Source of the DNA: Candidatus Avelusimicrobium facis
Lineage (GTDB): Bacteria; Elusimicrobiota; Elusimicrobia; Elusimicrobiales; Elusimicrobiaceae
DNA length: 6,144 nucleotides
Assembly (NCBI GenBank): GCA_900762815.1
Contig: CAAFHX010000036.1
Location: forward strand, 1 to 6,144
Direction: 5' to 3'
Under the pieces are notes generated by a model, which saw only the letters and a list, made by a program, of their open reading frames with translations, did no database searches and was not told where the DNA came from. Positions within the stretch are counted from its first letter, which is position 1. Each line of letters starts with the position of its first letter. The translations under genes were made by a program, and so were the position numbers. Shown here piece after piece: positions 1 to 6,144 of the stretch.

Positions 1-862
1 GAAAAAAACATTAATAATTTAAATTCCTCTTTGACCGAAGGCTCTTTTACCGCCCCGGCCGATTGGGCAGAGGACGCCCCCGCGCCGCTGGTGCTGGGTA
101 CGGAGCTGGCCGAAAATCTAAACGCTTTTGTGGGGGATGAGGTGGTGCTGGTCTCACCGCAATCCATTTCCACCGGGGCCGGTATGTTCCCCAAGATGAA
201 ACGCTTCCGCATCAGCGGTCTGTTGCGTACGGGGTACTACGAATTTGACAACAGCATTGCCTATGCGCCGTTGGCCGACGCCAGCGACTTTTTGGGCTTA
301 AAACAGGGCGTTACGGGCCTTGCCGTCAAACTAAAGGACATGAACCGGGCCGAAGCCGTCGCTCCGCAAATTCAAGAGGCCGTGGGCTATGGCTATGCGG
401 TGCGCACCTTTGCCCAAATGAACAGCACCCTCTATGCCGCGCTCAAGCTGGAAAAAGCCGCCATGTTTATCATTCTCTTTTTGATTATCGCGGTGGCCTC
501 GCTCAACATTGCCTCCAACCTGATTTTGCTGGGGACCGAAAAACTGCGCGACATCGGCATCATGCGCGCTTTAGGCGCCAGCCCCAAGATGATCCGCGGC
601 ATTTTTATGTGGGAAGCCATGGGCACCGCCACCGTCGGCATTGCGCTGGGGGTAGGGCTGGCCTTTGTGCTGTGCTGGGTCATTGCCACTTTTAATATTG
701 TGGAGTTGCCCGGCGACATTTATTACTTGACCAAGGTGCCGGTGCGGGTGGAATGGGCCGATGTGCTGGCGGTCGTTATCGGCAGTTACCTCGTGTGTTT
801 TGTGGCGGGGCTGTACCCGGCGGTCAAAGCCTCCCGCGTACACCCTACGGATGCAATACGTT

Positions 863-870
<8 letters not shown>
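1..870 (+). CDS. lolC: LolC/E-type lipoprotein-releasing ABC transporter permease, 3' part (5' end outside window)
   Basis: This is the inner-membrane permease of the Lol system, which uses ATP hydrolysis by LolD to lift mature lipoproteins out of the inner membrane for hand-over to LolA. Codons are open from base 1, so the gene enters from upstream; the TTG at base 31 is internal, because a family member needs an N-terminal membrane helix and the first half of the periplasmic domain. The 289 visible residues hold the end of the periplasmic (MacB-like core) domain, with the family pattern of a GTELA segment followed by GDEVVL, then an FtsX domain with membrane segments near visible residues 154-178, 203-232 and 251-275. 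The cytoplasmic loop EKLRDIGIMRALGAS is the typical coupling-helix region that contacts the ATPase, and the protein ends with the usual YPAVKASRVHPTDAIRYG-type tail. It overlaps lolD by 8 bp, which suggests translational coupling. Whether it is LolC, LolE or a combined LolF-type permease cannot be settled without the upstream sequence. Confidence 0.9.
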
Positions 871-1532
<662 letters not shown>

Positions 1533-1534
<2 letters not shown>

Positions 1535-1539
1535 AGGAG
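1533..1539 (+). promoter_or_regulatory. Ribosome binding site of the Sel1-repeat gene
   Basis: AGAGGAG lies 4 bases before ATG 1544 and overlaps the lolD stop codon TAG (1532-1534). It is the only strong Shine-Dalgarno in the lolC-lolD-sel1 group. It supports both the start codon and translation from the same transcript as lolD. Confidence 0.7.
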
Positions 1540-1543
1540 CCTT

Positions 1544-2164
1544 ATGACCTACCCCATTTTCTCCATCACCTTTTTGGCCCTGCTGGGGGTCGCGGCGGCG
1601 GTGTGGCTTATCCGCCGCGCGGCGCATTGGCGTTTGCAGGAGAAACTGCAAAAGGCCGCCCGGGGCGATGTGCAGGCCCAATACGAGGCCGCCGTCTTAT
1701 ATTATCATGGGCGCGGCGTGCCGAAAGATTATGCGCAGGCCTTTGCCTATATGCGCTCGGCCGCGCAGCAGGGGCATGTCAAAGCGCTTAATGCCTTGGC
1801 CGCTTTGTATTTTGCCGGGCACGGCACGGAGAAGGACGAACCGCAAGCCTTGGCGTGTTATAAGCAGTCTGCCCAAGCGGGGGACTTTGAAGGGATGATT
1901 AATTTGGCCGTTATGTATCGCCAAGGGTGCGGCACACAGCAAAACGATGAGCAGGCCTTTGTGTGGATGAAGAAAGCAGCCGACGGAGGCAGCCCGCTGG
2001 GGCAGCGGATGTTGGCGGAGTTTTATTACGCGGGGATCGGCACGGCGGTGGACAAACAGCAGGGCTTAAAATATTATGCCTTGGCGGCGGCGCAGAAAGA
2101 ACCTACCGCCGTTAAATTCTTAAAATACCGCGACCCCCGGCTGCAACGCCACGGCCCGATGTGA
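1544..2164 (+). CDS. Membrane-anchored Sel1-repeat (TPR-like) protein
   Basis: This 206-residue protein has an N-terminal hydrophobic helix (about residues 5-23) followed by four contiguous 36-residue Sel1-like repeats at 41-76, 77-112, 113-148 and 149-184. Each repeat shows the family pattern of A..LY..G.GV..D..QA..Y...AA..G. Sel1 repeats form alpha-solenoids that act as protein-protein scaffolds; no catalytic motif is visible. Arg24, Arg25 and Arg30 follow the helix and no charge precedes it, so by the positive-inside rule the repeats should face the cytoplasm, with the helix acting as an uncleaved anchor. No lipobox or signal peptidase site is evident. The gene starts 9 bp after lolD, so it is probably co-transcribed with the Lol genes and could organise something at the same membrane, but that is inference from position only. 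The specific function is unknown. Confidence 0.9.
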   Translation: MTYPIFSITFLALLGVAAAVWLIRRAAHWRLQEKLQKAARGDVQAQYEAAVLYYHGRGVPKDYAQAFAYMRSAAQQGHVKALNALAALYFAGHGTEKDEPQALACYKQSAQAGDFEGMINLAVMYRQGCGTQQNDEQAFVWMKKAADGGSPLGQRMLAEFYYAGIGTAVDKQQGLKYYALAAAQKEPTAVKFLKYRDPRLQRHGPM

Positions 2165-2261
2165 TTTCCAAAAGGCCGGGAATGTGCCTTATCCCCAGCC
2201 GCTGCTTATAACAACAGCCCATGAGGCCCCGCCCAAGCGTTATCTGCAAGCAAACACTTTT

Positions 2262-2290
2262 AAAAGCCCCGCCCGGAACGGCGGGGTTTT
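2262..2290. terminator. Bidirectional rho-independent terminator between convergent genes
   Basis: A perfect 7-bp GC stem (CCCCGCC at 2267-2273 with GGCGGGG at 2280-2286) has a 6-base loop. It is followed on the + strand by TTTTATTTT (2287-2295) and flanked on the other side by AAAA (2262-2265), which becomes a short U-tract on the - strand. It lies 102 bp beyond the Sel1 stop and 7 bp beyond the GH57 stop, so it can end transcription from both sides. A second GCCCCGCCC at 2226-2234 could also pair with the right arm, giving an alternative hairpin with a much longer loop. Confidence 0.85.
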
Positions 2291-2293
2291 ATT

Positions 2294-4666
2294 TTATAAC
2301 GCTATTTTTAATTTGCGGCACAGGGCCTTTAAAATACTCTTGGCCCGTTGGGGAGGAGCCAACTGCTGCAATCCCCTAAATACCGCCGTTTGAGCCGCCG
2401 TCAAATCCGGCACGAAGCCGAAAATATCCATGTAGTTCAAAAACTCCACCATTTTAACGGCGGCGGGCAGGTCCTCCGGCGCCTGTTCAAGGGCTTGCGC
2501 ATAAGAAAACAGCTTCTTGCCCGCGACGGTACGCAACCGGGGGATATCCGGGTGCAGCCCCAAGGTATGTACATCATCCATCAGCTCTTCCAAGGCGTTC
2601 AAGTCCACACTGTCGCGGCTTAATTCGGTCTGCAGGTCCGAGGTCAGCACATAGTCGGCCACCGTCATAAAGGCCGCCGGCAACGGGGCGCCGATATACT
2701 TAAGGCCGCGCACCAACGGATATTGCTTGTCAAAAATACGGGCGAAATCTTCCCCCGTTTTTTGCGCCAAGCCGGCCAACACGCAGTCCACCACCACCCG
2801 CTGCGCGTCTTTAAACAAAGAGGCAAACGGATAGCAGGTTTTAAACCGCTCGGAAATCAACGTATGCACGCCCTCAAAATCTTGCTGCGCCGCCTGTTCC
2901 AATGCGGCGTAAACGGCATCCTTGGGCACATCGTGCGCATAGGCCGCCCCGCAGGTCAGGCGTGTGCCGTGGCTTTGGCAGACGGCGAATAATATGTCGT
3001 CCTCTTCCAGCGTAATGCGGTTTTTCAGCCGGAGGCTGCCATAGCGCAAGTGGCCGTCCTCTTGGTCTGCGCGGTGGCAATCATAGGCCGCCGTTTCATA
3101 GGCATACGCATGTGCAGCGTCCGGTTTTCCCCCCGGTAAAGAGGGCAGCACCAGCTGCAACGCCACCTTGGGGGCGGGCATGGCCGAGGGTTTGACAAAC
3201 CGCTCATACACCACGGCCCCGTTTTGCAAGTCTTTTAAATTGCTGGGGGCTTGGGCCAATTTTTTCACAAACTCCGGCTCCAAGTCCGCCCCGCCGGCAC
3301 GGCGGTGTAACTCCAGCGCGCGGGAAGCATATTGCAAAATCTGCACCGTCTCCAGGCCGCTGATTTCATCAAAAAACCACCCGCAGCTGGTGTACATCAG
3401 CAAGGCATTGCGCTGCATTTCCAGCAAGGCCAAGGCCCCGGCCCGGTCCGTCCACGCCTTTTCCGTGGCATGGCGCAAAAAGAAGCGGTGCTGCGCGTCC
3501 AAGCTGCGGTCCAAAACCAGCTCAATATAATCATTGCGCGCAGCCCAAGGGTCTTTAAAATACAGGCGGCCCTTCGTTTCAAAAGTGGCGGCCATTTCGT
3601 CGCGGATGAAGTCCAAGGCTTCCCGCAGCGGGGCGCGCCATTTTTGGTGCCAGCCCGGGTGCCCGCCGGAGTTGCAGCCGCAATCTTTGCGCCAGCGCTC
3701 CACCCCGTGAAAGCAGCTCCACGATGTATTTTCAATAATCTGTGCCTCATACTGCGGGGGATATTTCTCTAAATACTCCCCGTACACGGTGATGTCCACA
3801 TCCGGCAATTCTTTGACGTATTTTAAACAGTAAGCCAGCGCCATGTCGGCAAATTTCTGATGATGCCCGTACGTTTCCCCGTCGGTGGCAATGTGCATCA
3901 GCTGCCCCTCTCCCCCGGCCGGGTCAAACGCGCCCATCAAGCGGCCTGCAAATTTTTCGCCGCTTTTCAGCGTATCGGAAAAAGCGATGCCTTGGGAAAT
4001 CGGCCCGTCGTAAAAGAACAAAGCGATTTTTTTGCCCGACGGCAAATTACACCGGTAGGCCCGCTTGGGGTCCACCCGCGCGCCGGACACGTCGGTCCAG
4101 GTTTTCTCGCCAATTTTGCGCACGCGCGCACACTGCCCCGGGGCTAAAATCACATATTTCATCCCGTGCGCGGCCAACACCTCCAGGGTTTCGGTGTTGC
4201 AGGCGGTCTCGGCCAGCCACATGGCTTCGGGCATGCGGCCGAAACGGGTTTTGAAATCGTAAAGTCCCCACTTTACTTGCGTCTCTTTATCACGCGCATT
4301 GGCCAGCGGCATAATGATGTGATTGTACACCTGCGCAATGGCCGAGCCGTGCCCGTTAAAAAGCGTCTGGCTGCGCTTATCCGCCGCCAAAATAGCCTGA
4401 TATACCTGCGGCGCATGACGCTGCATCCAAGAGAGCAAGGTCGGCCCAAAGTTAAAGCTGATGTGGGCGTAATTGTCCACCAAATCGGTCAGCTCCCCTT
4501 TGGCGTTTAGCACGCGCGCCAGGGCATTGGGGCCGTAACATTCGGCGGTAATGCGCTCATTCCAATCGTGATACGGGGCCGCGCTGTCTTGGATTTCTAT
4601 TTCCTCCAGCCAAGCGTTTTCACGCGGGGGTTGGTAAAAGTGTCCGTGAATACAAAGATATTTCAT
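2294..4666 (-). CDS. GH57 family glycoside hydrolase/glucanotransferase with DUF3536-type C-terminal part
   Basis: This complete 790-residue protein has no signal peptide, so it is predicted to be cytoplasmic. The N-terminal GH57 catalytic barrel shows the family motifs in order: HGHFYQPPRE (7-16), NGHGS (104-108) followed by N115-H116-x4-P120, MWLAE (149-153) with Glu153 as the expected nucleophile, and TDGETYGHH (261-269) with Asp262 as the expected acid/base. The conserved block SCFHGVERWRKDCGC (317-331) and the later TSCGWFFDE (426-434) mark the subfamily that carries a DUF3536-type C-terminal region, here roughly from residue 490 to the end, mostly helical and of unknown role. GH57 enzymes retain anomeric configuration and act on alpha-glucans (amylase, branching, 4-alpha-glucanotransferase, pullulanase); the exact activity of this subfamily cannot be read from sequence. 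ATG 4666 is chosen because the motif 1 strand begins at once (MKYLCIHGHF); a GTG at 4705 adds 13 residues of non-family sequence. No Shine-Dalgarno precedes the ATG. The gene stands alone, convergent with the Lol operon and divergent from the PhoH gene. Confidence 0.94.
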   Translation of the reverse strand: MKYLCIHGHFYQPPRENAWLEEIEIQDSAAPYHDWNERITAECYGPNALARVLNAKGELTDLVDNYAHISFNFGPTLLSWMQRHAPQVYQAILAADKRSQTLFNGHGSAIAQVYNHIIMPLANARDKETQVKWGLYDFKTRFGRMPEAMWLAETACNTETLEVLAAHGMKYVILAPGQCARVRKIGEKTWTDVSGARVDPKRAYRCNLPSGKKIALFFYDGPISQGIAFSDTLKSGEKFAGRLMGAFDPAGGEGQLMHIATDGETYGHHQKFADMALAYCLKYVKELPDVDITVYGEYLEKYPPQYEAQIIENTSWSCFHGVERWRKDCGCNSGGHPGWHQKWRAPLREALDFIRDEMAATFETKGRLYFKDPWAARNDYIELVLDRSLDAQHRFFLRHATEKAWTDRAGALALLEMQRNALLMYTSCGWFFDEISGLETVQILQYASRALELHRRAGGADLEPEFVKKLAQAPSNLKDLQNGAVVYERFVKPSAMPAPKVALQLVLPSLPGGKPDAAHAYAYETAAYDCHRADQEDGHLRYGSLRLKNRITLEEDDILFAVCQSHGTRLTCGAAYAHDVPKDAVYAALEQAAQQDFEGVHTLISERFKTCYPFASLFKDAQRVVVDCVLAGLAQKTGEDFARIFDKQYPLVRGLKYIGAPLPAAFMTVADYVLTSDLQTELSRDSVDLNALEELMDDVHTLGLHPDIPRLRTVAGKKLFSYAQALEQAPEDLPAAVKMVEFLNYMDIFGFVPDLTAAQTAVFRGLQQLAPPQRAKSILKALCRKLKIAL

Positions 4667-4725
4667 ATATATGTTATAGCAATTAATCCGCCCGCTTGTA
4701 CGCACCGGGCTTCCCCGCCGAAAAA

Positions 4726-4739
4726 CACTTGATAAAGTG
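4726..4739. repeat. Short perfect inverted repeat over the -35 box of the rightward promoter
   Basis: CACTT-GATA-AAGTG forms a 5-bp dyad with a 4-base centre that covers the whole -35 box (4729-4734) of the predicted rightward promoter. On the other strand it would lie in the leader of the GH57 transcript. It could be an operator half-site arrangement or a small hairpin, but a dyad this short can arise by chance. Confidence 0.25.
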
Positions 4740-4757
4740 CCGCATAAACTTTATACT
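4729..4757 (+). promoter_or_regulatory. Predicted sigma70-type promoter of the PIN-PhoH gene
   Basis: TTGATA (4729-4734) and TATACT (4752-4757) each match the sigma70 consensus at five of six positions and are separated by the ideal 17 bp. Transcription would begin near 4763-4766, giving a leader of about 35 bases before ATG 4800. This is the best promoter match I found in the window and lies in the only long divergent gap. Confidence 0.65.
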
Positions 4758-4779
4758 ATAGGTAACCCGCCGATGTGAA
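4750..4779 (-). promoter_or_regulatory. Possible leftward promoter for the GH57 gene, sharing the -10 region
   Basis: On the - strand, TTCACA (4779-4774) and TATAAA (4755-4750) are separated by 18 bp, and each matches consensus at five of six positions. The -10 box overlaps the -10 box of the rightward promoter by four bases (4752-4755). Initiation would be near 4743, giving a leader of about 75 bases. An alternative is the TATAAC box at 4678-4673, just 6 bases from the ATG, which would give a nearly leaderless message but has no convincing -35. Confidence 0.4.
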
Positions 4780-4787
4780 GACGGCCC

Positions 4788-4794
4788 GAGGTGA
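4788..4794 (+). promoter_or_regulatory. Ribosome binding site that decides the PhoH start
   Basis: GAGGTGA lies 5 bases before ATG 4800. The in-frame GTG at 4791 is part of this Shine-Dalgarno itself, so it cannot plausibly be the start; the protein begins MKKTFILDTN rather than three residues earlier. Confidence 0.8.
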
Positions 4795-4799
4795 ACATC

Positions 4800-6125
4800 A
4801 TGAAAAAAACATTTATTCTAGACACCAATGTATTGCTGCACGACGTAAACTCCATCTATGCGTTTGAAGACAACGACGTCGTCATCCCGATGGTCGTCAT
4901 AGAAGAGCTGGACAATTTCAAAAGCGAGGGCGACACCCGCGGCAAAAATGCGCGCATGGTCTCGCGCGAGTTGGACTCCTTGCGCCAGCAGGGCCGTCTC
5001 AACGAAGGGGTCAAGCTGCCCAAGGGCGGCACGCTGAAAATTGAATTGGACCGGCCCAATATTTTGCCGCAGGTTTTTTCGTTCAACAAATCCGACAATG
5101 CCATTTTAAACATTGCCTACACCATGGCCAAAAAAGAGGGCTCCTACAAAAAGAACCAAAGCCCGGTGTTCGTGGTGACCAAAGACATCAATATGCGTCT
5201 GAAGGCCGAGGCGCTGGGCTTATCGGCGCAGGATTACACCTCCGACAAGGTCAATATTGACGAGCTCTACACCGGCGTGGCCGAGGTAGAGACGGACGCA
5301 GCGCAAATTGACGCCTTCTACCGCGACAAAAAATTGCCGCTGGATAAAAACCTCTACTTCCCCAACCAGTTTTTGATTTTAAAAGCCAATGACGGCAGCA
5401 AAAAGTCCGCCATAGGCCGCGTGTCCAACGGGGGCGAATTTGTGCTGCGCCCGCTTTCGGCCCAAGACCCGGTGGCCTGGGGCATCAAACCGCTTAACAA
5501 AGAGCAACGCTTTGCCATGGAGCTGTTGTTAGACGACAGCTTAGACATTGTTACGCTGGTCGGCACCGCCGGTACGGGGAAAACCCTGCTGACCTTGGCC
5601 ACCGGCCTGCAGCGCACCATGGACGAAAACGCCTACCGCCGCATGGTGGTATGCCGCTCCATTGTACCCGTGGGCAAAGATTTGGGCTTTTTGCCGGGGA
5701 CCAAAGAGGAAAAGCTGGAAGCGTGGATGGGGGCCATTTATGACAACTTGGCTTTCCTGGCCGACCACAAAAACCCGGACGAAGGCGAGGAAAAAGCGCA
5801 CTATTTATTAGACAGCGGCAAAATTGAAATTGCCTCCGTTACGCATATGCGCGGGCGCTCTTTGCCGCGCCAATATATGATTGTAGACGACGCGCAGAAC
5901 CTGACCCCGCACGAGATGAAAACGATTTTAACCCGCGCGGGAGAAGGCACCAAGATTGTCGTTACGGGCGACCCGTACCAAATTGACACGCCGTATCTGG
6001 ACATTGAGTCCAACGGCCTGACCTACTTGGTGGACCGCCTCAAAGGCCAGCCTACGCACGGACACATTACCTTTACTAAGACCGAGCGCAGCCGCCTGGC
6101 GGACTTGGCCTCCAAGTTGTTGTAA
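4800..6125 (+). CDS. phoH2: PIN-PhoH (PhoH2-type) protein: ribonuclease domain fused to a P-loop ATPase
   Basis: This complete 441-residue cytoplasmic protein has two domains. The N-terminal PIN domain (about 3-140) carries acidic residues at the expected metal-binding positions: Asp8 in LDTN, Glu35/Glu36 in IEELD, Asp99 in KSDNAIL and Asp129 in TKDINMR. PIN domains are Mg/Mn-dependent ribonucleases. The C-terminal PhoH domain (about 230-441) has Walker A GTAGTGKT (255-262), Walker B MIVDDAQN (360-367), Arg379 in LTRAGEGTK and the VTGD motif (388-391), and ends in the usual ERSRLADLASKLL tail. This is the PhoH2 architecture; mycobacterial members have been described as sequence-directed RNA helicase/RNases, sometimes paired with an antitoxin gene. 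No small antitoxin gene lies immediately upstream here, where there is only a promoter and leader, so a free-standing RNA-processing role is more likely than a toxin-antitoxin pair. Walker B reads Asp-Asp where Asp-Glu is usual. The name phoH2 rests on architecture. Confidence 0.95.
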   Translation: MKKTFILDTNVLLHDVNSIYAFEDNDVVIPMVVIEELDNFKSEGDTRGKNARMVSRELDSLRQQGRLNEGVKLPKGGTLKIELDRPNILPQVFSFNKSDNAILNIAYTMAKKEGSYKKNQSPVFVVTKDINMRLKAEALGLSAQDYTSDKVNIDELYTGVAEVETDAAQIDAFYRDKKLPLDKNLYFPNQFLILKANDGSKKSAIGRVSNGGEFVLRPLSAQDPVAWGIKPLNKEQRFAMELLLDDSLDIVTLVGTAGTGKTLLTLATGLQRTMDENAYRRMVVCRSIVPVGKDLGFLPGTKEEKLEAWMGAIYDNLAFLADHKNPDEGEEKAHYLLDSGKIEIASVTHMRGRSLPRQYMIVDDAQNLTPHEMKTILTRAGEGTKIVVTGDPYQIDTPYLDIESNGLTYLVDRLKGQPTHGHITFTKTERSRLADLASKLL

Positions 6126-6144
6126 GTTTCTTAGGTAGCGAAAA

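Noticed and set aside
761..862. Upstream ATG codons (761 and 851) in the lolD frame as alternative starts
   Set aside because: The ATG at 761 adds 34 residues of Cys/Arg-rich non-family sequence lying over the permease's last helix. The ATG at 851 adds four residues with no better ribosome site. ATG 863 gives the family-typical N-terminus.
2184..2393. A 69-codon open frame in the gap after the Sel1 gene
   Set aside because: It runs through the terminator hairpin and into the antisense of the GH57 gene, has no ribosome site and resembles no known family.
3332..3772. Long open frames (up to 146 codons) on the + strand within the GH57 gene
   Set aside because: They are antisense shadows of a strongly conserved coding frame in GC-rich DNA; their translations are low-complexity and match nothing recognisable.
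4769..4785. Possible small hairpin (GCCG...CGGC) in the PhoH leader as a riboswitch or attenuator
   Set aside because: It has only a 4-bp stem with a 9-base loop in a leader of about 35 bases, too short and weak for a riboswitch, and there is no U-tract.
4667..4799. A small antitoxin gene upstream of PIN-PhoH, as in some phoH2 loci
   Set aside because: The 133-bp gap holds promoter elements and no open frame with a ribosome site that would lead into the PhoH gene.
6126..6144. Terminator or start of a further gene after PhoH
   Set aside because: Only 19 bases remain, with no hairpin or start signal visible.

Overview
This is a compact, moderately GC-rich, gene-dense stretch of bacterial chromosome. 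A Lol-type lipoprotein exporter (a permease with FtsX and MacB-like domains plus the LolD ATPase) implies a diderm, Gram-negative-type cell, since Lol systems move lipoproteins from the inner membrane towards the outer membrane. The phylum cannot be fixed from sequence alone. The combination of Lol genes, a DUF3536-type GH57 protein and a PIN-PhoH protein is compatible with groups such as Elusimicrobiota or the former Deltaproteobacteria, but this is a low-confidence guess from memory. I see no mobile elements, CRISPR arrays, tRNA or rRNA genes.

Layout. Bases 1-2164 (+) look like one operon: the 3' part of a LolC/E-type permease gene, lolD overlapping it by 8 bp, and a small membrane-anchored protein with four Sel1 repeats starting 9 bp after lolD. 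A strong hairpin at 2267-2286 separates this operon from a convergent gene and appears to serve both strands as a terminator. Bases 2294-4666 (-) encode a complete 790-residue GH57 glycoside hydrolase or glucanotransferase with a DUF3536-type C-terminal part; the GH57 catalytic residues are intact. A divergent intergenic region (4667-4799) holds a good sigma70-like promoter for the rightward gene and a possible leftward promoter whose -10 box overlaps it. Bases 4800-6125 (+) encode a complete PIN-PhoH (PhoH2-type) protein, predicted to couple a ribonuclease domain to an ATPase. The last 19 bases hold nothing recognisable.

How the genes fit together. The permease and LolD form the engine that extracts lipoproteins from the inner membrane. 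The Sel1 protein is co-transcribed with them but its role is unknown. The GH57 enzyme probably acts on an intracellular alpha-glucan. The PhoH2 protein is probably an RNA-processing or RNA-decay factor, with no evident link to its neighbour beyond the shared promoter region. Nothing here is a clear new system. The points most worth a second look are the shared divergent promoter, the uncharacterised DUF3536 part, the single-permease (LolF-like) possibility and the Asp-Asp Walker B of the PhoH protein.
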